Assembly (NCBI RefSeq): GCF_036237315.1
Contig: NZ_CP108356.1
Coordinates: forward strand, 6,267,501 to 6,331,500
Direction: 5' to 3'
Length of the DNA: 64,000 nucleotides
Source: Streptomyces sp. NBC_01351
Lineage (GTDB): Bacteria; Actinomycetota; Actinomycetes; Streptomycetales; Streptomycetaceae
Shown here: positions 1-9,575 of the stretch, one piece after another
Position numbering within the stretch: position 1 is the stretch's first letter
How the letters are laid out: each line of letters opens with the position of its first letter
Notes under the pieces: model-generated
Seen by the model: the letters and a program-made list of their open reading frames with translations, nothing else
What the model was told of the DNA's origin: nothing
The model's database searches: none
Made by a program: the position numbers and the translations under genes

Positions 1-1
1 C

Positions 2-664
2 GACCAGCCCTGCTTCGGCAAGTCCGACAAACCCGAGCTCGACAAGGACTTCTTCAGCTTCGCCGCCGACGCCACCGCCGCCCTCATGGACGAACTGGGC
101 ATCGAGAAGGCCCACTTCATCGGCAACTCGCTCGGCGGCGGCACCGCCACGCGTATCGCCCTCGACCACCCTGACAAGGTCGACAAGCTGCTGCTCATGG
201 GCCCCGGCGGGATCTCCCTCAACCTCTTCTCGGCCGACCCGACCGAAGGCATCAAGAGGCTCTTCGAGTTCGCCGGCTCCGCCGAGCCCACCCGGGAGCG
301 GATGCGGGCCTTCCTCACCACCCTCGTGTACGACCCGGCCCTGGTCACCGACGAACTCGTCGAGGAGCGCTACGCCCAGGCCACCGACCCCGAGGCCGCC
401 CTCGGCAACGCCCGGATGGGCGCCTCCTTCGCCCGGTGGCCCCAGGACACCATGCTCTGGCGCGAGGCCCACCGCATCACCTGCCCCGTGCTGCTGACCT
501 GGGGCCGCGAGGACCGGGTCAACCCCGTCGACGGGGCCTTCGTCGCCCTCAAGGCCATCCCCGACGCCCGCCTCCACGTCTTCCCGCGCTGCGGCCACTG
601 GGCGCAGACCGAGGCCGCCGCCGAATTCAACCGACTCGCCACCGCCTTCTTCCTCCACGGCTAG
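2..664 (+). CDS. hsaD: HsaD-type meta-cleavage product hydrolase (5' partial)
   Basis: Alpha/beta-hydrolase of the BphD/HsaD class, which hydrolyses the C-C bond of the ring-cleaved steroid product 4,9-DSHA during cholesterol/androstane breakdown. The visible 220 residues begin inside the DQPCFGKSDKP block that is characteristic of this family. The nucleophile elbow is GNSLGGG, the acid Asp lies in TWGREDRVNP and the catalytic His in CGHWAQTE near the C-terminus. About 65-70 N-terminal residues lie before the window. The gene is followed after 11 bp by the extradiol dioxygenase; the order hsaD-hsaC-hsaB is the same as in mycobacterial cholesterol clusters, so hsaA is expected just upstream. 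HsaD rather than another BphD-like hydrolase is inferred mainly from this context. Confidence 0.88.
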   Translation, partial: DQPCFGKSDKPELDKDFFSFAADATAALMDELGIEKAHFIGNSLGGGTATRIALDHPDKVDKLLLMGPGGISLNLFSADPTEGIKRLFEFAGSAEPTRERMRAFLTTLVYDPALVTDELVEERYAQATDPEAALGNARMGASFARWPQDTMLWREAHRITCPVLLTWGREDRVNPVDGAFVALKAIPDARLHVFPRCGHWAQTEAAAEFNRLATAFFLHG

Positions 665-675
665 GGAGCCCGCAC

Positions 676-1569
676 ATGGACATCCGCGCACTCGGATACC
701 TCCGCATCGAGACCGCCGACCTCGCCGCGTGGCGTACGTACGTCCTCGACGTCCTCGGCATGAACGAGGCCCAGGGCTCCACGGACACGCAGCTGAACGT
801 CCGCATCGACGATCGCATCCACCGCTTCCAGTTCGTCGCCGGCGCCCAGGACCGGCTGCTCGCCGCCGGCTTCGAGGTGGCGAACGCCCGCGCCCTGCAG
901 GACGCGGCCGCCGAGTTGGAGGCCGCCGGATATGCGGTCAAGGGGGGCGACGCCGCCACCCTCGCCGACCGGCGCGTCCAGGGCCTGGTCCACTGCGAGG
1001 ACCCCAGCGGGAACCCCCTGGAGCTCTACTGGGGCCAGGCACAGGACCACACCCCGCTCGCCGCCCCGTACGGGAACCGCTTCGTCACGGGCGACATGGG
1101 CCTCGGCCACGTCGTCCTGCCGGCCCCCGACACGGAGGCCACCCTCGACTTCTACGAGAACCTCCTCGGCTTCCAGCTGCGCGACTCGATGAAGCTGCCC
1201 CCGGTCGCCGTCCCCACCGGAGCCCCCGGCAAGGACTTCCACTGGATGCACTTCCTCAGCCCCAACCGCCGCCACCACAGCCTCGGCCTCTACCCGGGCG
1301 CGCTGCCGCCCGGCATCGTCCACTTCATGGTCGAACTGGAGCGGCTCGACGACGTCGGCTACTGCCTGGACCGGATGAACAAGGCGGGCATCCCCATCGC
1401 CTCCACCCTCGGCCGGCACTCCAACGACCACATGGTCTCCTTCTACGCGCAGGCCCCCGGCGGCTTCCAGGTCGAGTACGGCTGGGACGGGCTGATCGTC
1501 GACCCCGCCACCTGGACGGCGAAGGAGATCACCGCGGACAGCTTCTGGGGCCACCAGTGGAACGGCTGA
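676..1569 (+). CDS. hsaC: HsaC, iron-dependent extradiol dioxygenase of steroid A-ring cleavage
   Basis: Two-domain type I extradiol (VOC) dioxygenase of 297 aa, the usual length for HsaC/BphC. It should cleave the catecholic steroid 3,4-DHSA between C4 and C5. The metal ligands are readable in the C-terminal domain: His145 in GLGHVVLP, His201 in RRHHSLGL and the Glu of VEYGWDG near residue 267. The block HSNDHMVSFY carries the second-shell histidine. The ATG follows GGGAGCC after the hsaD stop. The 3' end overlaps the next gene by 13 bp, so translation is probably coupled. Family assignment is firm; the steroid substrate is inferred from the neighbouring hsaD, hsaB and kstD. Confidence 0.92.
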   Translation: MDIRALGYLRIETADLAAWRTYVLDVLGMNEAQGSTDTQLNVRIDDRIHRFQFVAGAQDRLLAAGFEVANARALQDAAAELEAAGYAVKGGDAATLADRRVQGLVHCEDPSGNPLELYWGQAQDHTPLAAPYGNRFVTGDMGLGHVVLPAPDTEATLDFYENLLGFQLRDSMKLPPVAVPTGAPGKDFHWMHFLSPNRRHHSLGLYPGALPPGIVHFMVELERLDDVGYCLDRMNKAGIPIASTLGRHSNDHMVSFYAQAPGGFQVEYGWDGLIVDPATWTAKEITADSFWGHQWNG

Positions 1570-2045
1570 TCGACCCGGCCGCGTTCCGCGAGGTGCTCGG
1601 AGCCTTCGCCTCCGGGATCACCGTCGTCGCGGCCGTCGGGGACGACGGCCGCCCGGCGGGACTGGCCTGCCAGTCCTTCGCCTCCCTGTCCCTGGACCCG
1701 CCGCTGGTCCTGCTGTGCGTGGGGAAGTCCTCCTCCAGCTGGCCCGCCGTCCGGGCGGCAGGCCGGTTCGGGGTCAGCATCCTCGCCGAGGATCAGCGGG
1801 AGGTCTGCCAGGCCCTCGGGCGGCGCGGCGGCGAGAAGTTCGACGGCGTGGACTGGGAACTGTCCGAGCACGGGGCGGTCCGGATCTCCGGGGCGCTCGC
1901 CACCGTCGACTGCGCCCTCGAAGAGGTCCACGAGGCCGGTGACCACTACCTGGTCACCGCCCGGGTCCTCGAACCGGCCGCCCGCGACGGCGGATCGCCC
2001 CTGCTGTACTTCCGCAGCGACTACGCCACCGGAGCCTTCGAATGA
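1557..2045 (+). CDS. hsaB: HsaB, flavin reductase component of the 3-HSA monooxygenase
   Basis: Flavin reductase-like domain protein of about 162 aa (flavin-binding split barrel). It supplies reduced FMN/FAD to the oxygenase HsaA, which hydroxylates the aromatised steroid ring. Family features are the N-terminal segment FREVLGAFASGITVVA, the FASLSLDPPLVLLCV block and the GRFGVSILA strand. No ATG is available; the GTG inside the hsaC end (reading MERLIDPAAF) is the only start that preserves the whole domain. The stop overlaps the kstD ATG as ATGA, so hsaC-hsaB-kstD look translationally coupled. It is somewhat shorter at the N-terminus than mycobacterial HsaB. Confidence 0.86.
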   Translation: MERLIDPAAFREVLGAFASGITVVAAVGDDGRPAGLACQSFASLSLDPPLVLLCVGKSSSSWPAVRAAGRFGVSILAEDQREVCQALGRRGGEKFDGVDWELSEHGAVRISGALATVDCALEEVHEAGDHYLVTARVLEPAARDGGSPLLYFRSDYATGAFE

Positions 2046-3745
2046 CGTCCGACAGTCAGCCCGAGTACGAGCCCGAGTACGAGTACGAGTACGACGTGGT
2101 CGTGGTGGGATCCGGCGCGGCCGGACTCGCCGCCGCCGTCACCGCCCGGCTGCGGGGCCTGACCGCCCTCGTCGTGGAGAAGACCGACAAGTACGGCGGC
2201 TCCACCGCCCTGTCCGGCGGCGCGATCTGGGTCCCCGGCAACCTCCACCTCGACCGGGCCGGCCTCGCCGACACCTACGACAAGGCCCGCGCCTACCTCG
2301 ACGCCACCGTCGGCGACCGGGTCCCCGAGGCCCGCAAGGACGCCTACCTCGCCCACGGGCCGCGCATGGTCAAGGAGTTCCACGACCGCACCGAGATCCG
2401 CTTCATGTACACCCCCGGCTACTCGGACTACTTCCCCGAGGCGCAGGGCGGCATGGCGCAGGGCCGCTCCATCGAGCCGTGCATCGTGGACTTCAAGCAG
2501 CTGGGCGCGCTGCGCCACGACATGCGCCGGGCGGGCCTGCCCACGTACGGGCTGACCATGACCTCGTACGACTTCCGCTTCCTGAACATGGTCAGCCGCA
2601 CCTGGGCCGGCAAGAAGGTGTCCCTGAAGGTCGGGGCGCGCGCGGTGAAGGCACTGGCCACCGGCCGCACCCTGCTCTCCCTCGGCGAGGCGCTGGTCGC
2701 CCGCATGCGGCTCTCCCTGCACCGGCTCGGCGGGGACCTGTGGCTGTCGGCGCCGCTGACCGGCCTGGTCACCGACGCGTCCGGCCGGGTGGCCGGCGTA
2801 CGGGTCACCCAGGCAGGGCGCGAGGTGACCGTACGGGCCCGGGGAGGGGTGGTGCTGGCCTCCGGCGGGTTCTCGCACGACCAGGCGCTGCGCGAGAAGT
2901 ACCTTCCGCAGCCCACCTCCACGGCCTGGACGCACGCCTCGGAGGGGCAGACCGGTGACGCCCTGCGGCTGGTTGCGGAACTGGGGGCCGCCACCGACCT
3001 GCTCGACAAGGTGTGGGGCGCGCCCTCGGTGTGCCCGCCCGGGGAGAAGCCGTTCTTCCTCGTCGCCGACCGCGGCATCCCGGGCATGGTCATCGTCAAC
3101 GAGGCGGGGGAGCGGTACGCCAACGAGGCAGCGCCGTACCACGCGTTCGTGGACCGGATGTACGCCGCGGACCGTCCCGATGCCCGGACCGTGCCGTCCT
3201 GGCTCATCCTCGACGCCCGCTCCAAGGCCCGGTACATCTTCGCCGGCCTCTTCCCCGGGCAACCCTTCCCCAAGCGGTGGCTGGAGAGCGGCTTCCTGAA
3301 GCGGGCCGACAGCGTGGAGGAGCTGGCCCGGCAGATCTCGGCGCCCGCACTGCCCGCCGCGATCCGCCGCTTCAACGGCTTCGCCGAGGAGGGAGTCGAC
3401 GGGGACTTCGGGCGCGGGAACAGCGTCTACGACCGCTACTACGGCGACCCGACCCTGCCCAATCCGAACCTGGCGCCGATCGACAAGGGCCCCTTCTACG
3501 CGGTGCCCGTACACCCGGGGGACATCGGCACCAAGGGCGGTCTGGTCACCGACGGGAACGGCCGGGTGCTGCGCGAGGACGGGGAGGTGATCGCGGGCCT
3601 CTACGCCTCCGGGAACTGCTCGGCGGCGGTGATGGGGGAGACCTACCCCGGCCCGGGCGCCACGATCGGCCCGGCCATGGCCTTCAGCTGGGCGGCGGTC
3701 AACGCCATCGCGGGGGAGGCGCCGGCCCCGGCCCCGGCCCGCTGA
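2042..3745 (+). CDS. kstD: 3-ketosteroid delta-1-dehydrogenase
   Basis: FAD enzyme of 567 aa that introduces the C1-C2 double bond into 3-ketosteroids, the step that together with 9-alpha-hydroxylation opens ring B. An FAD Rossmann motif GSGAAGLAAA lies near residue 22, followed by KYGGSTALSGG. The KstD-specific C-terminal blocks are present: KGPFYAVPVHPGDIGTKGG (substrate site with the catalytic Tyr) and GNCSAAVMGETYPGPGATIG (FAD contact). The N-terminus is an acidic, repetitive PEYEPEYEYEY stretch with no family counterpart. It is the last gene of the visible hsa operon and is followed by a hairpin. A fumarate reductase-like flavoprotein is the only alternative and is disfavoured by these blocks and the context. 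Confidence 0.92.
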   Translation: MTSDSQPEYEPEYEYEYDVVVVGSGAAGLAAAVTARLRGLTALVVEKTDKYGGSTALSGGAIWVPGNLHLDRAGLADTYDKARAYLDATVGDRVPEARKDAYLAHGPRMVKEFHDRTEIRFMYTPGYSDYFPEAQGGMAQGRSIEPCIVDFKQLGALRHDMRRAGLPTYGLTMTSYDFRFLNMVSRTWAGKKVSLKVGARAVKALATGRTLLSLGEALVARMRLSLHRLGGDLWLSAPLTGLVTDASGRVAGVRVTQAGREVTVRARGGVVLASGGFSHDQALREKYLPQPTSTAWTHASEGQTGDALRLVAELGAATDLLDKVWGAPSVCPPGEKPFFLVADRGIPGMVIVNEAGERYANEAAPYHAFVDRMYAADRPDARTVPSWLILDARSKARYIFAGLFPGQPFPKRWLESGFLKRADSVEELARQISAPALPAAIRRFNGFAEEGVDGDFGRGNSVYDRYYGDPTLPNPNLAPIDKGPFYAVPVHPGDIGTKGGLVTDGNGRVLREDGEVIAGLYASGNCSAAVMGETYPGPGATIGPAMAFSWAAVNAIAGEAPAPAPAR

Positions 3746-3750
3746 CGGAA

Positions 3751-3785
3751 GGGTGTGTTCCGGCCCGGCGGACCGGGCACACCCC
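3751..3785 (+). terminator. hairpin after the hsa-kstD operon
   Basis: A perfect GCCCGG/CCGGGC stem with a CGGA loop sits six bases beyond the kstD stop, flanked by a longer imperfect GGGTGTG/CACACCC pairing. It has no U-tail, as is usual for Streptomyces terminators. Confidence 0.5.
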
Positions 3786-3816
3786 CGACAGGGGGAGTGA
3801 CCGAACGGGGGCCGGG

Positions 3817-3975
3817 ATGCACACGTCCGGGATGGTGCTGTTCATCGTCGTGCTGTTCTTCGGCACCGTCATGCTCGGCGCGTGGCTCGTCGCGTCCGGT
3901 GAGGGGGACGGGTCGCCGCGGAACACGGACGACTGCGACCACGACCCCCTCGGCTCCGGCGGGTGCGAGGCCTAG
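3817..3975 (+). CDS. 52-aa single-pass membrane protein
   Basis: Small gene not recognised as a named family. It has an ATG preceded by a G-rich ribosome-binding region (GGGGGCCGGG). Residues about 6-26 (MVLFIVVLFFGTVMLGAWLV) form one strong membrane helix. The rest is a short acidic tail with two Cys, DDCDHDPLGSGGCEA, which could be external or disulfide-linked. It reads in the same direction as the hsa operon but lies beyond its hairpin, and its stop codon is the first base of a bidirectional terminator shared with the convergent phosphatase. The hydrophobic helix and codon pattern support a real gene; the function is unknown. Confidence 0.6.
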   Translation: MHTSGMVLFIVVLFFGTVMLGAWLVASGEGDGSPRNTDDCDHDPLGSGGCEA

Positions 3976-3999
3976 GCCGTCTCCCTCGGAGAGACGGCC
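3975..3999. terminator. bidirectional terminator between convergent genes
   Basis: Inverted repeat GGCCGTCTC / GAGACGGCC with a 7-nt loop, placed between the mini membrane protein (+) and the acid phosphatase (-); its first base is the last base of the former's TAG. Confidence 0.7.
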
Positions 4000-4008
4000 C
4001 AGATCCGG

Positions 4009-4659
4009 CTAGGACAGCTTGCCGTCGTAATCCGGCAGCTTGACCGTGAGCTCGGCGTGCCCGCCGACGAGGTCGCTCTCCTTGTTGCCGATGTTGGCGA
4101 TGATCGTGTAGCCGTTCGCCTCGATCTCCGCGCGCTTGGCCGTCTTGTAGGCGCTGACCTCGCCGAACAGGGCGGGCAGGTCACGGACGTAGAGGCCCGT
4201 CACCGGGTAGCCGACGGTCCGGAGGTTCCACGCGGTGGGGGAGTAGAGGATCCCGGGGCGGGCGGTGACGAAGAAGATGGCCACCCCGCGCTCGTTGGCG
4301 TACCGGGTGAGCTCGCGCACCTTGGCGATCGCGGGGGTCGGGACGGTCCAGAACCAGTGGAAGTCCGTCTCCAGCGAGCTGTTGTCGATGTCGAGGACGA
4401 TCGCGGGCTTCTCGCCGGGCTTGGCGGTGGCGATGCGCTGCTCGATCGCGGGGCGGACCCCGTCGATGACGGTGGCGACGTCGCGCTGCCACGTGCCGTA
4501 GTCGATGCCGAGAATGGCCGCGTTCCCGCCGGGCGCGGACGCGGTGTACGAGGTGGTGGCAGTGGGGGCCGCCTGGGCTGCCGTGGCCGGAACCAGGGTC
4601 AGGACGGCGGCGGCCGCGGCCAGTGCGGCGGTGGTGGCGGCGGTACGGGTGCTGCGCAT
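4009..4659 (-). CDS. secreted HAD-family class B-like acid phosphatase
   Basis: 216-aa precursor. The first 30 residues are a Sec signal peptide ending ATAAQA before APTATT. The mature part is a HAD phosphatase of subfamily IIIB: motif I is VLDIDNSSLETDF (nucleophile and acid/base Asp pair), motif II is FFVTARPG and motif IV is NIGNKESDL. The family hydrolyses phosphomonoesters outside the cell, so phosphate scavenging is the likely role. The gene stands alone and faces the preceding operon. A possible PHO-box half site lies about 100 bp upstream but is incomplete, so phosphate regulation is only a suggestion. Confidence 0.85.
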   Translation of the reverse strand: MRSTRTAATTAALAAAAAVLTLVPATAAQAAPTATTSYTASAPGGNAAILGIDYGTWQRDVATVIDGVRPAIEQRIATAKPGEKPAIVLDIDNSSLETDFHWFWTVPTPAIAKVRELTRYANERGVAIFFVTARPGILYSPTAWNLRTVGYPVTGLYVRDLPALFGEVSAYKTAKRAEIEANGYTIIANIGNKESDLVGGHAELTVKLPDYDGKLS

Positions 4660-4774
4660 GTGGGGGACGCTCCTCGATCACGCGATTGGCATGTACGCGT
4701 CCAGACTTGGCCACATCCCGCCCCATGTCTACTGGCCGGTAGGAAACTTTTTATGGCTGACCGGTGAACCCTCG

Positions 4775-6597
<1,823 letters not shown>

Positions 6598-6605
6598 CAA
6601 GAACC

Positions 6606-6648
6606 CTTCGTCCTTCCGGCCGAACCACAACGGGCCGGAAGGACGAAG
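6606..6648 (+). terminator. terminator of the trypsin gene
   Basis: A perfect 16-bp inverted repeat (CTTCGTCCTTCCGGCC and its complement) with an 11-nt loop starts 9 bp after the trypsin stop. Confidence 0.8.
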
Positions 6649-6796
6649 CCCCGCACCCCGTACGCACGTAACGTCTGCCGAAGAAGCGCGAGGCCGGACC
6701 ACCGCAGTCCCCACCCCGTGCGGTTGCGGGCCGCCGCACACGACGGTCCCATGGGAAGGATCCATCGGCAGCGGGCGACAGTGGGGCAGGCAGCGC

Positions 6797-7450
6797 ATGG
6801 CGATCAGAGTGGTCATCGCGGACGACCAGGACATGGTCAGAACCGGCTTCCGGATGATCCTCGAAAGCCAGCCGGACATCGAGGTCGTCGCCGACGTCGT
6901 CGACGGCGAGGCCGCCCTCGCCGCCGTCGACGAGCACCAGCCGGACGTCCTCCTCCTCGACATCCGCATGCCGAAACTCGACGGCCTCGAAGTCACCCGA
7001 CGCCTCTCCGGCCGCGACCGGCCACGCATCGTCATCGTCACCACCTTCGACCTCGACGAGTACGTCCACGCGGCGCTCCACGGCGGAGCGTCCGGCTTCC
7101 TCCTGAAAGACGCGAGCCCGGCCATGCTGGTTGAAGCGGTCCGCGCGGCAGCCGTCGGCGACTCCCTCGTCTCGCCCGCCATCACCGTCCGCCTCCTCCG
7201 CGAAATGGCCCCCCGCACCCCCGCCCACCCGGCCCGCCGCCCCGCGGAACCCCTGACCGAACGGGAACGCGAGGTCGTACGCTGCCTCGCGCGCGGCCTG
7301 ACCAACGCCGAGATCGCGGGGGAGCTCTACGTCTCCCTCTCCACGGTCAAAACCCACCTGGCCAACGTCCAGGCCAAACTTGACGCTCGCAACCGCGTGG
7401 AAATCGCCGCCTGGGCCTGGGAAAGCGGCCTGGCCGCCACGACGGCGTGA
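6797..7450 (+). CDS. NarL/LuxR-family response regulator
   Basis: 217 aa. The N-terminal receiver has the acidic pocket ADDQD, the phospho-acceptor Asp in LLLDIRMPKLDG and the conserved Lys in FLLKDASP. The C-terminal LuxR helix-turn-helix spans LTEREREVVRCLARGLTN to VSLSTVKTH. The ATG is preceded by GGGGCAGG. The probable partner is the HisKA_3 kinase 421 bp downstream on the same strand; normally such pairs overlap, and here repeat-rich DNA separates them. The target genes are unknown. Confidence 0.9.
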   Translation: MAIRVVIADDQDMVRTGFRMILESQPDIEVVADVVDGEAALAAVDEHQPDVLLLDIRMPKLDGLEVTRRLSGRDRPRIVIVTTFDLDEYVHAALHGGASGFLLKDASPAMLVEAVRAAAVGDSLVSPAITVRLLREMAPRTPAHPARRPAEPLTEREREVVRCLARGLTNAEIAGELYVSLSTVKTHLANVQAKLDARNRVEIAAWAWESGLAATTA

Positions 7451-7566
7451 CGCCGCCCCCGACGTCCCGTGGCGCAGCCCCGCCCCCCATCCCGGCACGG
7501 CCAAGCCCACGCCGGCCACGCGCCCGCGCCCCCCTGAGCTGCTTCCCGGCATTGCCGGGCGAAATT

Positions 7567-7610
7567 CAGCCCCTCCGGCGCTTGAGGAGCGGGGTCCGGG
7601 GCGGAGCCCC
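7567..7610. repeat. 44-bp dispersed GC repeat, copy 1
   Basis: Member of the common Streptomyces element: CAGCCCCTCCGGCG, a TTGAGGAGCGGGGT centre and the palindromic core GGGGCGGAGCCCC. It reads in the same orientation as the copy at 7651 and the copy before the desA-like gene. Confidence 0.8.
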
Positions 7611-7650
7611 GGTCTTTGAGCCGCGCCGGGCGGACTGCATCAGCCACAAC

Positions 7651-7694
7651 CAGCCCCGCCGGCGTTTGAGGCGCGGGGTCCGGGGCGGAGCCCC
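7651..7694. repeat. 44-bp dispersed GC repeat, copy 2
   Basis: Second copy between the response regulator and kinase genes, with GCGTTTGAGGCGCGGGGT in the centre and the same GGGGCGGAGCCCC core; the two copies begin 84 bp apart. Confidence 0.8.
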
Positions 7695-7702
7695 AGGGAG
7701 CC

Positions 7703-7826
7703 GCGGCGCAGCCGCCCCCCACCCACGCCCGCCCGCCCACACACGCACCCGTACCCCTGCCGCCCGGACCTGCGGCGCAGCCGCCCCCCACCCACGCCCG
7801 CCCGCCCACACACGCACCCGTACCCC
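7703..7826. repeat. two copies of a 55-bp direct repeat
   Basis: An identical 55-bp segment starting GCGGCGCAGCCGCC and ending CACGCACCCGTACCCC occurs at 7703-7757 and 7772-7826. With the two 44-bp elements it accounts for most of the 421-bp gap between the response regulator and the kinase. No gene is seen in the gap. Confidence 0.85.
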
Positions 7827-7871
7827 CACCGCCCAGGTCCGGGACGGAGTCCCGGGGACAAGGGGCCACGG

Positions 7872-9056
7872 ATGAGCCCCCTGCGCAGCTGGGCCCGCCG
7901 GCACCCCCACACCGCCGACCTGATCCGCCTCGCCCTCTCCCTCGTCCTCCTCGCCCTCGTCACCTTCGAGGGCGTCGTCCTCGCCCGCCGGCCCAGCCTC
8001 CCGCACGCCACCGTCTGGGTGTCCGGCATCCTCGTCTGCCTCAGCGCCGCGCCCTGGCCGGCCATCCCCCTCCTCACCCGTGCCTGGTTCGCCGCCGCCG
8101 TCACCTGGACCGCAACCCTCGTCCTGATCTTCGGCAACCACCCCATCGTCGTCTGGGGCGGCGGCGAGGCCCTCGCCCTCCTCGTCCTCCTCTCCCAGGT
8201 CCTGCTCCGCGCCCCCGCCCGCACCGCCGCCGTCCTCGGCCCCCTCCTCGGCCTCGGCTGCATGGCCGTACCCGTCCGCGACACCGACCCCGGCCGCTTC
8301 ACCCTCCTCTTCTCCGTCCTCACCGTCGTCATCAGCACCTACTCGCTCCTCCTGCGCCTCCAGTCCGTCCAGCGCGTACGCGACCTGCACGCCGTCCGCA
8401 CCGCCGAACGCCTGGAACTCGCCCGCGAGCTCCACGACCTCGTCGCCCACCACGTCACCGGCATCGTCGTCGAGGCCCGCGCCGCCCGCTTCACCAAGGT
8501 CTCCGCCGAACACGCCGCCGAGATCCTCGGCCGCATCGAAACCGCCGGCGACGAAGCCCTCGGCTCGATGCGCCGCCTCGTCAAGGTCCTCCGCGAGAAC
8601 GACGGCTCCACCGCCGCCACCACCCCCGTCGCCGGCCTCGCCGACATCCGCGACCTCGCCGAACGGTTCTCCGCCACCGGCCCGCCCGTGGTCCTCTACA
8701 TCGAGGAAGGCCTGGACAACCGACTCCCCGGCCACGTCGCCGCCACCGCCCACCGCATCGTCCTCGAAGCCCTCACCAACATCGGCAAGCACGCCGCCAC
8801 CGCCACCGCCGTCCGCATCGGCCTGCGCACCGTCCCCACCCGCCTCACCGGCCCCGCGGGCCCCACCGACTCCACCGGCCTCGAAGTCCGCATCACCGAC
8901 GACGGCGGCCGCCCCGCCAAACTCTCCGAGAACGCCCGCGGCGGAGGCTACGGACTCGCCGGCATGGCCGAACGCACCGAAGCCCTCGGCGGCACCCTCA
9001 CCGCCGGCCCCACCCCCGAAGGCGGCTGGCTCGTCACCGCGCTCCTGCCCCTGTGA
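7872..9056 (+). CDS. NarL-type sensor histidine kinase
   Basis: 394-aa membrane kinase. The first about 155 residues contain several hydrophobic segments (for example LIRLALSLVLLALVTFEGVV) and no extended extracellular loop. The phosphorylation motif LARELHDLVAHHVTGIV (HisKA_3 type) is followed by a HATPase_c domain with the N box HRIVLEALTNIGKHA, a DDGG box and GYGLAGMAERTEALGG. It probably phosphorylates the NarL regulator encoded upstream, although intervening repeats break the usual operon spacing. The ligand cannot be inferred because no sensor domain is recognisable. Confidence 0.88.
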   Translation: MSPLRSWARRHPHTADLIRLALSLVLLALVTFEGVVLARRPSLPHATVWVSGILVCLSAAPWPAIPLLTRAWFAAAVTWTATLVLIFGNHPIVVWGGGEALALLVLLSQVLLRAPARTAAVLGPLLGLGCMAVPVRDTDPGRFTLLFSVLTVVISTYSLLLRLQSVQRVRDLHAVRTAERLELARELHDLVAHHVTGIVVEARAARFTKVSAEHAAEILGRIETAGDEALGSMRRLVKVLRENDGSTAATTPVAGLADIRDLAERFSATGPPVVLYIEEGLDNRLPGHVAATAHRIVLEALTNIGKHAATATAVRIGLRTVPTRLTGPAGPTDSTGLEVRITDDGGRPAKLSENARGGGYGLAGMAERTEALGGTLTAGPTPEGGWLVTALLPL

Positions 9057-9109
9057 CCACCGCCGTCTCACCAACCGACTGCCCCGAGACTGTGCCGCCC
9101 CCCGCCCCG

Positions 9110-9115
9110 TATTCT
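9110..9115 (+). promoter_or_regulatory. candidate -10 element of chorismate mutase gene
   Basis: TATTCT lies 8 bp before the ATG with no purine-rich ribosome-binding site between them, so the mRNA would be (nearly) leaderless. Confidence 0.45.
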
Positions 9116-9123
9116 CGGGAACC

Positions 9124-9465
9124 ATGAACAACAGCGACACCGACAGCGACATCGACAACGGGATCGACGAACGCGTCGCCGCCGAACTCGCCCGCCTGCG
9201 CGACAGCATCGACAACATCGACGCGGCCGTGGTCCACATGCTCGCCGAGCGTTTCAAGTGCACCCAGCAGGTCGGGCACCTCAAGGCCCGCCACCAGCTG
9301 CCCCCGGCCGACCCGGGCCGCGAAGCCGCCCAGATCGCCCGGCTGCGCCAGCTCGCCGAGAACGCCAAACTCGACCCGGCCTTCGCCGAGAAGCTCCTCA
9401 ACTTCATCATCGCCGAGGTCATCCGCCACCACGAGACGATCGCCGCGGGCGAAGAAGACAAGTAG
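9124..9465 (+). CDS. AroQ-type chorismate mutase
   Basis: 113-aa all-helical protein of the AroQ-alpha/gamma group that converts chorismate to prephenate for Phe/Tyr synthesis. Family residues are visible: the helix 1 block LARLRDSIDNIDAAVVHMLAERF, VGHLKARHQLPPADPGREAAQI carrying the substrate-binding Lys and Arg, and the C-terminal LNFIIAEVIRHHE. It has no signal peptide, so it is cytosolic. A short acidic N-terminal tail precedes the domain. A standalone mutase of this size is common in Streptomyces; it stands between the kinase and pepN and is probably transcribed on its own. Confidence 0.9.
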   Translation: MNNSDTDSDIDNGIDERVAAELARLRDSIDNIDAAVVHMLAERFKCTQQVGHLKARHQLPPADPGREAAQIARLRQLAENAKLDPAFAEKLLNFIIAEVIRHHETIAAGEEDK

Positions 9466-9575
9466 CCGCCGACCGCCGCCGCTGACCGGCCCCGACCGAA
9501 GCCCACCGGCACGGGCAGACACCGTCAGACAACGTCCGAGCGCGTGACTGGGGTCCGACTGCCCACTGCGGCAGC

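Noticed and set aside
4755..4770. Possible PHO box (GGTTCACCGGTCAGCC on the minus strand) upstream of the acid phosphatase
   Set aside because: Only one good GTTCACC unit is present; the second 11-bp unit does not match, and it lies about 100 bp from the start.
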